From assembly GCF_001815985.1 (NCBI RefSeq), contig NZ_KV823561.1:1-64000 (forward strand): a stretch of DNA of 64,000 nt, written 5' to 3'. The notes under the pieces were generated by a model. The model was not told where the DNA came from. It made no database searches and saw nothing but the letters and a program-made list of their open reading frames with translations. The translations under genes were made by a program, and so were the position numbers. Origin of the DNA: Corynebacterium sp. HMSC27B11 (GTDB lineage: Bacteria; Actinomycetota; Actinomycetes; Mycobacteriales; Mycobacteriaceae). Shown here one piece after another: positions 20,889 through 28,627 of this stretch. Each line of letters opens with the position of its first letter. Within the stretch, counting starts at the first letter, position 1.

Positions 20889-21353
20889 ATGAGTCACATC
20901 CGCAGAGTGAGGAACGACCCCCGGGGGCGCGGCCCGCGCGGCATTTTGCTGCCGGATCTGCCGCGCTACCGGACCCGCTCTGAGGACTTCGATCAGGCGG
21001 TGCTGGATGCCTACGAGCGGATCCTCGACCGCTTCGACGATCAGCTCGTCTCCCTGGATCTGGCGGTGGACCTAGTGCCCCGCATGCGCCTGCAACACGG
21101 CTACACGCAGTGGCCCTCAGATGTCGTCGCCGACGGCAAGGTGCCGCTGGGGCGGCTGATCCCCGCGGGCGTGGATTCCAGCGGTTCCCCCACCCGCCCC
21201 CGGCTGATCGTATTCCGCCGCCCCGTGGAGATGCGGGCGCGCAGCAAAGAGGAGCGGGCGGACATGCTCCGCTATATCGTGACCCGGTTGGTCGCGCATT
21301 ACCTGAACGTCGGCCCGGAGATCATCGACCCGCGCTTCGACTGGGATCGCTAG
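20889..21353 (+). CDS. Zincin-like metallopeptidase family protein lacking a complete HExxH motif
   Basis: A 154-residue protein of the small zincin-like family found beside whiB2 and DUF3499 in actinobacteria. The FDQAVLDAYERILDRFDDQL, YTQWPSDVVADGKVPLGRLIPAG and LIVFRRPVEMRARS segments fit the fold. At the position of the catalytic helix the sequence reads YIVTRLVAHYLNV, so the HExxH motif is reduced to RLVAH with only the second histidine. Peptidase activity is therefore doubtful. The ATG at 20889 is probably leaderless. Confidence 0.7.
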   Translation: MSHIRRVRNDPRGRGPRGILLPDLPRYRTRSEDFDQAVLDAYERILDRFDDQLVSLDLAVDLVPRMRLQHGYTQWPSDVVADGKVPLGRLIPAGVDSSGSPTRPRLIVFRRPVEMRARSKEERADMLRYIVTRLVAHYLNVGPEIIDPRFDWDR

Positions 21354-21401
21354 TCGGCCACTGCGCGGGAACGCCGAGGAAAGCCACAGGGAAAAGAAAA
21401 A

Positions 21402-21430
21402 CTCACGCGGTCCCGTTCAGGGCGCGTGAG
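21402..21430 (-). terminator. Intrinsic terminator of the whiB-family gene
   Basis: CTCACGCG (21402-21409) pairs with CGCGTGAG (21423-21430). On the minus strand the stem is followed directly by TTTTTCTTTTC, a typical U-run. Confidence 0.8.
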
Positions 21431-21440
21431 GTCACTCGTG

Positions 21441-21477
21441 CAGTCCGGCCATAGCGGCCGGGGTGTCGTCCGGACTG
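21441..21477 (-). terminator. Second hairpin directly after the whiB-family stop codon
   Basis: CAGTCCGG (21441-21448) pairs with CCGGACTG (21470-21477), which abuts the stop codon. It has no U-run and stands 10 nt upstream (minus strand) of the intrinsic terminator, so it may stabilise the 3' end. Confidence 0.45.
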
Positions 21478-21843
21478 TTAGCCGAGGCGCTTCTTCAGCT
21501 TGCGCCGCTCGCGCTCGGAGAGGCCACCCCAGATGCCGAAACGCTCGTCATTAGCGAGGGCGTACTCGAGGCACTCATCGCGCACCCCGCAGGCCATGCA
21601 GATCCGCTTGGCTTCGCGGGTGGAGCCACCCTTCTCCGGAAAGAAGGCCTCCGGGTCCGTCTGGGCGCACAGCGCCTGCTCTTGCCAGTCCTGCTCCACG
21701 GCGTCGAAGAGCTTGTCGAAGTCCTGCGTAAGGTCGAAGAGGTTGTGCTGGCGGGCACCTGTGTCCACTCGAGCCTCCCTTTCCATTGCCGCCGACCCCT
21801 GCTGCGGCGGGGCGGGATAGGCCGAGCTCGCTGGCTTATCCAC
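21478..21843 (-). CDS. whcD: WhiB-family iron-sulfur transcriptional regulator (WhiB2/WhcD-like)
   Basis: Iron-sulfur-binding regulator; WhiB2 orthologues control septation and division genes. The four cluster ligands are Cys59, Cys82, Cys85 and Cys91 (C, then CMAC, then C five residues on), followed by the GIWGG turn and the basic ERRKLKKRLG tail that contacts DNA. The 121 residues include a 50-residue N-terminal extension. GTG start with AAGGAG 8 nt upstream; an internal ATG at residue 20 is an alternative. The WhcD assignment rests on its position between pmm and manC genes. Unusually long upstream region. Confidence 0.9.
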   Translation of the reverse strand: MDKPASSAYPAPPQQGSAAMEREARVDTGARQHNLFDLTQDFDKLFDAVEQDWQEQALCAQTDPEAFFPEKGGSTREAKRICMACGVRDECLEYALANDERFGIWGGLSERERRKLKKRLG

Positions 21844-22050
21844 GGCAATACTCCTTACTGGTTCGCACTCCCGGCGCTGTGAAGGTATCGCCTGAGGTGA
21901 AAGTCAAGCGCCTCACCGGGTGTGTTGTTATTGCAGCTATATCGAAGATTACACACGTGTAGTTACGTCCCGTCAAACTTTCTGAAAATCCCGCCCGCCC
22001 CAAAAGCCACAGCTGTCACAGAGGTCACTATATCGTCCGCAGCAGACATC

Positions 22051-22066
22051 TAGAACAGACGTTCGA
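22051..22066. promoter_or_regulatory. LexA-like SOS box upstream of the whiB-family gene
   Basis: TAGAACAGACGTTCGA contains GAAC-N4-GTTC and agrees with the corynebacterial SOS-box pattern as I recall it (TCGAACANNTGTTCGA) at 12 of 14 defined positions. It overlaps the -35 position of a possible minus-strand promoter (-10 TATAGT at 22027-22032) about 190 nt from the gene. Confidence 0.45.
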
Positions 22067-22214
22067 AGGTAACGAGATATTCCGCACGCCCCCACCGGAA
22101 CCACTACATATGGGCCTGCGATCAGCGGAAGTGACGTCTCACGCACAAGATATTGGAAATTCGAAGAATTTTTATTTCCACCCCCGAAAGTCCCGCCGCA
22201 GGGCCAGCATGACG

Positions 22215-22237
22215 CCTCACCGGTGTCGCCGGTGGGG
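22215..22237 (-). terminator. Terminator-like hairpin downstream of manC
   Basis: The arms at 22215-22223 and 22229-22237 pair over 9 bp with one G-T wobble and a 5-nt loop, about 37 nt past the manC stop. No T-run follows. Confidence 0.4.
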
Positions 22238-22273
22238 TCTACCGACCCCCGCCCCTAGCGCGACCAGGCTGCG

Positions 22274-23386
22274 CTAGACGTCACTGCTGAAGCGGATTCC
22301 GCCGTCCGGAATCGCAACGCCCGGCCACACGCGCGCCCCGGACTCCAGCTCACAGCGGGCACCGATCACGGCCCCCTCGCCGATCACGCAGTCCTCGAGG
22401 TGCGCACGCGCCCCAATGCGCGCCCCCTCCGCGATCACGCAGCGCTCCACCGTGGCCCCAGCCTCGATCTGCACGCCATCAAAAACGACCGAGGACTCCA
22501 CGCGAGCACCACCGGAGATCTCCGCACCACGGCCGATCACCGAACCGCCATAAACCAGCGCACCGCTGGACACCGCGGCGGACTCGTCCACCAGCGCCTC
22601 ACCGTGACGTCCTTCCAGCAACGGCGAGGGAGCAATCCCACGGACCAGGTCGGAAGAACCGCGCACGAAGTCCCCCGGGGTGCCCAGGTCGCGCCAGTAG
22701 GCCTGATCCACGTGCCCGAACACGCGCGCCCCGCGGTTCAGCAGCTCCGGGAAGACCTCCCGTTCCACGGACACCGCACGTCCCTGAGGGATGGACTCGA
22801 TGATGTCCTTATTAAAGACGTAGCTGCCCGCGTTGATCTGGTCCGTCGGCGGGTCCTCCGTCTTCTCCAGGAAAGCCTCGACACGGCCGGACTCGTCCGT
22901 CGGCACACAGCCGAAGGCGCGCGGGTCGGCCACGCGCAGCAGGTGCAGGGTGACCTCCGCGTCCTGCTCCACGTGGGTGCGCAGGATCGCGCCGAGGTCC
23001 GTGCCGCCCAGCACGTCACCGTTGAAGATCATCGCGCGGTCGTGGCGCAGCTTACTCGCGACATTGCGGATACCGCCGCCGGTGCCCAGCGGCTCGTCCT
23101 CGACGACATACTCGATCTCCAGCCCCATCTCGGAGCCGTCGCCGAAGTACTGCTCGAAGACCTCCGCCTTGAAACTGGTGCCGAGCACCACATGGGTCAT
23201 CCCCGCAGCCTTGATGCGGGCCAGCAGGTGCTGCAGGAACGGGGCCCCTGCCACCGGAAGCATCGGCTTCGGCGTGCTGTTGGTAAGGGGACGCAACCGG
23301 GTGCCCTTCCCACCGACGAGGATCACCGCGTCAGTCTGCTCCGCCAGAGCTCGGGTATCAAGGTTGTCCTGAGGCACCTCTGCCAT
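22274..23386 (-). CDS. manC: Mannose-1-phosphate guanylyltransferase (GDP-mannose pyrophosphorylase)
   Basis: Makes GDP-mannose from mannose 1-phosphate and GTP. The N-terminal nucleotidyltransferase domain starts AVILVGGKGTRLRPLT with the G-x-G-T-R-L-R-P signature and has the EDEPLGTGGGIRN and MIFNGDVLG motifs. The C-terminal 100 residues are a left-handed beta-helix of hexapeptide repeats (VIGRGAEISGGARVESS, IGARAHLEDCVIGEGAVIGA). 370 residues. Sequence alone cannot exclude glucose-1-phosphate specificity; the manA/manB neighbourhood and the position beside wbbL and rmlD favour mannose. Confidence 0.9.
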   Translation of the reverse strand: MAEVPQDNLDTRALAEQTDAVILVGGKGTRLRPLTNSTPKPMLPVAGAPFLQHLLARIKAAGMTHVVLGTSFKAEVFEQYFGDGSEMGLEIEYVVEDEPLGTGGGIRNVASKLRHDRAMIFNGDVLGGTDLGAILRTHVEQDAEVTLHLLRVADPRAFGCVPTDESGRVEAFLEKTEDPPTDQINAGSYVFNKDIIESIPQGRAVSVEREVFPELLNRGARVFGHVDQAYWRDLGTPGDFVRGSSDLVRGIAPSPLLEGRHGEALVDESAAVSSGALVYGGSVIGRGAEISGGARVESSVVFDGVQIEAGATVERCVIAEGARIGARAHLEDCVIGEGAVIGARCELESGARVWPGVAIPDGGIRFSSDV

Positions 23387-23680
23387 CGCTTACTCCCTCG
23401 TGTTCGGCAACTGCTGTAGACAGTCAAAAACTATTCGCTTCACCCCAGACGAACAGCTCACCGGCACCCTGCTGGGGCCGACCGATCGTGGGGTTGGTGT
23501 CCTTAGGCACGTTAGCGCGCCAGCGGGTGATAATCCCGCCTCCACGCCGGGGCGCCGAGACACTGGGGCAAATTTTCCCGTCAGCGCGCCACGACCAGGC
23601 GGAAGGCTCTGCGAAAAAATGCGCAGCCCCGCAACACACCGCATCTCGGCGTGCGCGCTTCGAGGCCGCCGCTTTCGGTG

Positions 23681-24637
23681 CTAGCCCCTGCGTTTCCGCG
23701 CGGCGAGCCACACCGACACCTTGGCGCGCACCGAGAGCCCCACCTTGAGTAGCAGGCGGATCGGCGCATTCTTCGCCCCGGGCAGGCGGTCGGCCTGGAA
23801 GCGGTACGCGGACTCGTGGTGGGCGGGCAGCATCTTCTCCGGGTGCTCACCCGCGGCGTGCCCCTTGGCGTGGCTGATCTCCGCGGTGGGCGTGAAGATG
23901 TTCTGCCAGCCCGCCCGGCCCAGGCGATCGCCCAGGTCCACGTCCTCCATGTACATGAAGTAGCGCTCGTCGAAGCCACCGACAGACTCGAAGGCCTTCC
24001 ACCGCAGCAGCAGGCAGGAGCCGGACAGCCAGCCGGCCTCGCGCTCACGGTCCAGGTCATCGTCGTGACGGTACTGCTTCGTCCACGGGTTGGACGGCCA
24101 CACCCCACCCAGCAGGGCGTGCCCGATGCCAGCCCCCAGGCGAGGGACGCTGCGCGCGCTCGGGTAGGCGGAACCGTCTGCCTCGCGGATCAGTGGGCCG
24201 ATGGCCCCTGCGCGCGGGTGGCGGCGGGCGCACTCAAGCATCGCGTCGATAGACCCCGGGGTAAAGACGACATCCGGGTTGGAGATGATGAGGAACTCAT
24301 CGTCGATCTCACCCGCGTCACGCAGGTCGCGGAGGTTGCGGGCGCCGAGGTTCATCGCAGAGCCGTAGCCGATATTGCCGCCCGAATAGCGCAGCTCCAG
24401 GCCCAGTTCCTTCGCATTACCAGCCGCATCCGGGGCGGCGTCCTGAGACTCAGCCCCGGGCCCGCTGATACGTCCGCCACGGTCGGCGACGGCAGCCTCC
24501 GGCGCGCCGTCCGTCGAACCATTGTCGACCATGACGACGTGCGCCCCCTGCTCGGCAGCAGCGGGGATGGAGTCCAGGAACTTTGTGAGGTACTCGCCAG
24601 GCGAGTACGTCACCGTGATAATCGCTATGGGTGCCAC
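23681..24637 (-). CDS. wbbL: Rhamnosyltransferase WbbL (glycosyltransferase family 2)
   Basis: Adds L-rhamnose from dTDP-rhamnose to decaprenyl-diphosphate-GlcNAc, forming the linker that joins arabinogalactan to peptidoglycan. GT-A fold: IAIITVTYSPGEYLTKFLDSI, VVMVDNGSTDGA, the Asp-containing ISNPDVVF motif and the ERYFMYMEDVDLGDRLGRAGW motif of rhamnosyltransferases. 318 residues. GTG start; a TAACGT box lies 7 nt upstream, overlapping the end of rmlD, so it may have its own leaderless promoter in addition to readthrough from rmlD. Confidence 0.92.
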   Translation of the reverse strand: MAPIAIITVTYSPGEYLTKFLDSIPAAAEQGAHVVMVDNGSTDGAPEAAVADRGGRISGPGAESQDAAPDAAGNAKELGLELRYSGGNIGYGSAMNLGARNLRDLRDAGEIDDEFLIISNPDVVFTPGSIDAMLECARRHPRAGAIGPLIREADGSAYPSARSVPRLGAGIGHALLGGVWPSNPWTKQYRHDDDLDREREAGWLSGSCLLLRWKAFESVGGFDERYFMYMEDVDLGDRLGRAGWQNIFTPTAEISHAKGHAAGEHPEKMLPAHHESAYRFQADRLPGAKNAPIRLLLKVGLSVRAKVSVWLAARKRRG

Positions 24638-24647
24638 GGGGGGAACG

Positions 24648-25712
24648 TTACCCCAGAGCCGCCTGCAGTCCGTCCTGCCACGCTGGCAGCGGGGAAAGCC
24701 CGGCGGCCTCCCAGCAGCTCGTGTCCAGGTACACCCCGACCGGGCGGCGCGCCGGGGTGGGGTACTCCGCGGTCGGGATTCGGCTCACGCGGGCCGGGTC
24801 GTGGCCGGTGGCGTCGAAGATTGCGGCGGCGAACCCCGCCCAGGTCGTAGCCTCCCCGCTACCGGTGGCGTGCAGTAGTCGCGGCAGCTCCGGCGTGCGC
24901 GCCTCCGCATCCACCGGGCGCTGGCGCCACAGCGTGATTGCCAGCTCGACAAGCCCCGCGGCGAGGTGCCCGGTAAAGGTCGGCCTGCCCCACTGATCGT
25001 CCACCACCTTCGGGTCCACACCGCGGTCAGCCAGCCCCGCCATCGTGTCCAGGAAGTCCCGGCCGGGCCCGGTGGCCCCGCTGAATACCCAGGCGGTGCG
25101 CACCACGGTTCCGCCGGCATCCAGCACCGCGCGCTCCCCCACCAGTTTCGTGCGGCCGTACTCATTCACCGGCGCCGGGGGATCCTCCGAGGTCACCGCC
25201 CGCGGCCTGCCCGCCTCCCCGCTGAAGACGTAGTCAGTGGAGATGTGGACGAAACCCGCGTTCTGCGCGGCTGCCACCTGCGCGAGCACGCCCGGCGCGG
25301 TCCCGTTCACCCGCTCGACCGTCGTTGTATTCGCAGCGTCCTCCGCGGCATCCACCGCCGTCCACGCAGCGGCGTTGATGACCACAACGTCGTGGCCACC
25401 CGCCTGCTCGATGGCTGCCCGCAGGGCGGTGGCGCACTCCTCATCGCTGGCGGTCAGGTCCAGCTCGGCGCGGCCGAGCGCCACCACCGGGGCGGCGTGG
25501 TCTGCCAGCCCGGCCACAAGCGCTGTGCCCAGCTGGCCCCCGGCACCCAGCACGACGATGCCGGGCACCACGCCACCGGTTGTTCCCGTTCCCACAGCGA
25601 GGCTCTCGTACATCCGGTCAGCCTCACGGCCGGCGCCGGTGTTGCGGGCAGCGTCGCCGTGAGCGCCCAACGGGCGCTCGGGGTTGGTCGGGGAATCCTG
25701 TGACTGTGGCAT
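24648..25712 (-). CDS. rmlD: dTDP-4-dehydrorhamnose reductase
   Basis: Last step of dTDP-L-rhamnose synthesis, providing the substrate of WbbL 10 nt downstream. Extended short-chain reductase with IVVLGAGGQLGTAL as NAD(P)-binding loop, INAAAWTAVDAAE, the catalytic STDYVFSG serine/threonine segment and the YGRTKLVGE Tyr-Lys pair. About 50 residues of disordered sequence precede the domain if the ATG at 25712 is used. That start is supported by a TAATCT -10 box 7 nt upstream and no ribosome-binding site. Starts nearer the domain cannot be excluded. Confidence 0.93.
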   Translation of the reverse strand: MPQSQDSPTNPERPLGAHGDAARNTGAGREADRMYESLAVGTGTTGGVVPGIVVLGAGGQLGTALVAGLADHAAPVVALGRAELDLTASDEECATALRAAIEQAGGHDVVVINAAAWTAVDAAEDAANTTTVERVNGTAPGVLAQVAAAQNAGFVHISTDYVFSGEAGRPRAVTSEDPPAPVNEYGRTKLVGERAVLDAGGTVVRTAWVFSGATGPGRDFLDTMAGLADRGVDPKVVDDQWGRPTFTGHLAAGLVELAITLWRQRPVDAEARTPELPRLLHATGSGEATTWAGFAAAIFDATGHDPARVSRIPTAEYPTPARRPVGVYLDTSCWEAAGLSPLPAWQDGLQAALG

Positions 25713-25719
25713 GGCGTCC

Positions 25720-25725
25720 AGATTA
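25720..25725 (-). promoter_or_regulatory. Leaderless -10 box of rmlD
   Basis: TAATCT on the minus strand ends 7 nt before the ATG at 25712. This is the same spacing as at many other genes in the window and decides the choice of start. Confidence 0.45.
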
Positions 25726-25836
25726 CTCAGGCCCCACAGCCAACTAAGGCCCCCACAGCCAGTCGGGGAAACAGCAGCCGCCCAGGCGGCCGCTGCGCCC
25801 ACCCTGGAGGTGGTGGGCTTGGCAGGGGAAAAGGCC

Positions 25837-25842
25837 TATAAT
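25837..25842 (+). promoter_or_regulatory. -10 box of the LCP gene
   Basis: Perfect consensus TATAAT with TGGGCT (25814-25819) 17 nt upstream as a weak -35. The predicted leader is about 70 nt, and the gene has a GA-rich ribosome-binding site. Confidence 0.55.
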
Positions 25843-25916
25843 TATCGGAGTTTTGTGTGCCACGAGGCCGCCCGCGCCCCAGCGGATCTGCCAACCGGGA
25901 ATGAGAAGAAAACCCT

Positions 25917-27701
25917 ATGACTATGCCCCCCAACGCTGGCGACCAGCAGCCCCGCGCCTACCGCTCGCGGACTGATCGCGCAGGCAGGGTGGATTCGGAG
26001 CCTGCCACGCCGCGGCGCTCCTCCCGCCAAATCATGCCCGCCCCCGGGGATACTGCCACCCGCCAGATCGGCTCAAAGCCGGTGCGCATGGTTCTCGCCG
26101 CGGTCTCAGCGTTGGTGCTGGTGCTCGGCGCGGTTGGGTATAAGGCGATCGGCCAGCTCGACGGGCGGCTCGCCCAGACCGGCGAGCTCGCCCTCGGCGA
26201 TAACCAGGACGGCGCAACCGACATCCTCCTGGTCGGCATCGACTCCCGCACGGATGCCCAGGGCAACCCCCTGAGCCAAAAGGAGATCGACATGCTCAAC
26301 GCGGGCGAGGAGGAGGTCACCAACACGGACACGATCATCCTCATCCGCGTGCCCAACGACGGTTCCGGGGCAACTGCCGTCTCCCTGCCGCGCGACACGT
26401 ACGTCGCCACCCCGAACGGCAACATGAAGCTCAACGGCGTCTACGGCACCGCGAAGTTCGAGGAAGAACAGAAGATCGCCGAGCGCCGCACCGAGCCGGC
26501 GGATGCTGAGCAGGAGAAGAGCGACGAGGAAGCCTCCAAGCAGGCCGGCCGCCAGGCGCTGATCCACTCCGTCGCCGACCTGACGGGCATCACCGTCGAC
26601 CACTACGCCGAGATCGGACTGCTCGGCTTCGTCCTGCTCACCGACGCGGTCGGCGGCGTGGACGTCTGCCTGAAGGAGAAGGTCAAGGAGCCGCTGTCCG
26701 GCGCGGACTTCCCGAAGGGGCGCTCCACGCTCAAGGGTTCGCAGGCGCTGAGCTTCGTCCGCCAGCGCCACGGTCTGCCCCGAGGCGACCTGGACCGCAT
26801 CACCCGCCAGCAGGCCTACATGGCCTCCCTGGTCAACAAGGTGCTCTCCTCCAAGACCCTGACCGACCCCTCCGCGCTGAACCGCATCAACGACGCCGTG
26901 GAGCGCTCCGTGGTCCTGGACCAGGGCTGGGACGTCATGTCCCTGGCCACCCAGATGCAGGATCTGGCCGGCGGCAACGTCAAGTTCCAGACCATCCCCG
27001 TGACCTCCATCGACGGGGTCGGCGACATGGGCGAATCCATCGTCACCGTCGACGTCGACCAGGTCCACGAGTTCTTCAACGAACTGCTCGGCGAGGACGC
27101 CCCGGAGGACGGCGGCGAGAAGGCCACCAAGGATAAGGACAAGGACGGTCCAATCGAGGACTACGACGCGGAGGACTACCGCGTGAACGTCTTCAATGCC
27201 TCCAACATCCCAGGGGTAGCCGCGAACGTCTCCGAGCTGACCCGAAACTACGGCTACAAGGAGGGAGAGGTCGGAAACTCCGAGGAGACCGGCGTCTCGG
27301 AGTCCCAGGTCAACGCGAAGGATAAGAACGACCCGGCCGCCCGTGGGCTGGCCAAGCAGCTCGGTGGCCTGGAGATCGTCGAGGATCCTTCCCTGGATGA
27401 CAAGGAACTCTCCGTCACTTTGGCGGGCACCTACTCCGGCCCGGGCTCCGTGCCTGGCACCGCCCCGCTGGTCGAGCCGAATGACCCGAACGCAGGCACG
27501 CTGACCGAGGGCATGCGCGACCTCGACGGCGACGGGATCCCGGACGAGGGCACCGAATCCGGCGAGGACAGCAACACCGTCGGGCAGACGGGCAGCATTG
27601 GCGGCGACGGCAACCCGGTGGAGAACACCGAGGACCCGACGGCCAAGCCACCGGTCGAGGAAATCGACGCGGGCGGCGACGGCCCGATGTGCGTGAACTA
27701 G
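25917..27701 (+). CDS. lcpA: LytR-CpsA-Psr (LCP) family phosphotransferase
   Basis: Extracytoplasmic enzyme that transfers arabinogalactan from its lipid carrier to peptidoglycan. An N-terminal cytoplasmic tail precedes one membrane helix (about 57-76). The LCP domain has ILLVGIDSR, TDTIILIRV, AVSLPRDTYV and the Arg-rich FVRQRHGLPRGDLDRITRQQ motif. A LytR_C domain follows (about 420-510) and the last 80 residues are acidic and Gly/Asp/Pro-rich. 594 residues, long for LCP proteins. The lcpA name is by position next to wbbL/rmlD. Confidence 0.9.
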   Translation: MTMPPNAGDQQPRAYRSRTDRAGRVDSEPATPRRSSRQIMPAPGDTATRQIGSKPVRMVLAAVSALVLVLGAVGYKAIGQLDGRLAQTGELALGDNQDGATDILLVGIDSRTDAQGNPLSQKEIDMLNAGEEEVTNTDTIILIRVPNDGSGATAVSLPRDTYVATPNGNMKLNGVYGTAKFEEEQKIAERRTEPADAEQEKSDEEASKQAGRQALIHSVADLTGITVDHYAEIGLLGFVLLTDAVGGVDVCLKEKVKEPLSGADFPKGRSTLKGSQALSFVRQRHGLPRGDLDRITRQQAYMASLVNKVLSSKTLTDPSALNRINDAVERSVVLDQGWDVMSLATQMQDLAGGNVKFQTIPVTSIDGVGDMGESIVTVDVDQVHEFFNELLGEDAPEDGGEKATKDKDKDGPIEDYDAEDYRVNVFNASNIPGVAANVSELTRNYGYKEGEVGNSEETGVSESQVNAKDKNDPAARGLAKQLGGLEIVEDPSLDDKELSVTLAGTYSGPGSVPGTAPLVEPNDPNAGTLTEGMRDLDGDGIPDEGTESGEDSNTVGQTGSIGGDGNPVENTEDPTAKPPVEEIDAGGDGPMCVN

Positions 27702-27725
27702 GCGCACCCGTGCGGGTGGCGTCTC

Positions 27726-27731
27726 TAGGAT
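27726..27731 (+). promoter_or_regulatory. Leaderless -10 box of the TIGR03089 gene
   Basis: TAGGAT ends exactly 7 nt before the ATG at 27739, favouring that start over the ATG at 27730, which overlaps the box itself. Confidence 0.4.
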
Positions 27732-27738
27732 GGGGCGC

Positions 27739-28530
27739 ATGGATGCTCTCTCTGCCCTTCTGAACGATCCCGCCGCCCCACGGCTAACCACCTACACCGA
27801 TGCTGGCCGCATGGAGCTCTCTGCCCAGACGCTGCAGAATTGGCAGTCCAAGGTGGCTAACCTCCTGCTCGGTCTGGGGGCGGGGCCTGGGTCGGTGATC
27901 GTCTGCGACGCTGAGCCCGGCTGGCAGCCGGTGACGATCGCGGTGGGTGCGTGGCTGATCGGTGCGACCGTCGTGGACGCCCGCGGTCCCCTCCCCGACT
28001 CCCTTTCCGACGCCGCCCCGCCGGTTGCTGCGTTCACGGACTCTGTCGAGTTGGCCGAGCAGCTGGCCGACGACGGGCTGGGCGGGCTGGATACAGTGGG
28101 CGGCCTGGGTGACATCGGCGAGCTGGGCGAGCCGATCGAGGAGGTCTTCGTCCTCTCCACCGACCCCTTCGGCCGTGGCGTCACGGAATCGGGCGGCGAG
28201 CTGCCCTTCGGTCTGAATGACTTCTCCCCCGAGTTGCGGGTGCAGCCCGATGCATTCCTGGGCTCGTCCGCCCCGGTCGATGAGGGCCGGGTGCTGGCGG
28301 CCAGCGGTGGCGAGCAGCTCAGCGAGGGCCAGTGGCTGGCCACCACTAAGAACGACGACGTCGCCGCGGACGGCGAGCGCGTGATCTTCGGCCCCTGGAA
28401 CAACGCGGTCCAGCTGGCGGAGACCCTGCGGCCTTGGGCAGCGGGCGGGGCCGTCGTCATGAGCACGGATGCCACCCCAGAGCGGCTCGCGGAACTCGCA
28501 GCCTCGGAAAACGCCCGCCTCGTTAACTAA
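27739..28530 (+). CDS. TIGR03089 family protein (AMP-binding-like)
   Basis: A conserved actinobacterial protein of 263 residues, related over its N-terminal part to AMP-dependent acyl-CoA synthetases (segments LSAQTLQNWQSKVANLLL and WQPVTIAVGAWLIGATVVD), but far too short to be a complete enzyme and lacking the adenylation motif. Its biochemical role is unknown. ATG at 27739 is preferred on promoter spacing; 27730 is the alternative. It follows the LCP gene by 37 nt, as the Rv3268-type protein does near wbbL in mycobacteria. Confidence 0.75.
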   Translation: MDALSALLNDPAAPRLTTYTDAGRMELSAQTLQNWQSKVANLLLGLGAGPGSVIVCDAEPGWQPVTIAVGAWLIGATVVDARGPLPDSLSDAAPPVAAFTDSVELAEQLADDGLGGLDTVGGLGDIGELGEPIEEVFVLSTDPFGRGVTESGGELPFGLNDFSPELRVQPDAFLGSSAPVDEGRVLAASGGEQLSEGQWLATTKNDDVAADGERVIFGPWNNAVQLAETLRPWAAGGAVVMSTDATPERLAELAASENARLVN

Positions 28531-28575
28531 TAACGGCGGGTACCCGGCCCGCTGACAAGCGCCGAAATACGAAAA

Positions 28576-28597
28576 GCGCGCGGCCGAAGCCACGCGC
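28576..28597 (-). terminator. Terminator of the ABC exporter operon
   Basis: A 9-bp G+C stem (28576-28584 with 28589-28597, one mismatch) with a CGAA loop. On the minus strand it is followed by TTTTCGTATTT. It lies about 30 nt past the permease stop and may also serve the convergent TIGR03089 gene. Confidence 0.65.
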
Positions 28598-28627
28598 CAG
28601 TATTGCCAACCCCCTGGTTGCGCTCGC

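Larger units (their letters stand above)
21844..22273. promoter_or_regulatory. 430-bp intergenic region upstream of the whiB-family gene
   Basis: No convincing gene lies here. On the minus strand, TTGACG (21971-21976), 17 nt and TGTAAT (21948-21953) form a good promoter for the whiB-family gene, with a leader of about 100 nt. The palindrome ACACGTGT (21953-21960) lies at the edge of its spacer. A second candidate -10, TATAGT at 22027-22032, has its -35 position within a LexA-like box. A G+C hairpin at 22215-22237 probably terminates manC. The middle is unusually AT-rich for this genome (around 22145-22180). Confidence 0.5.
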
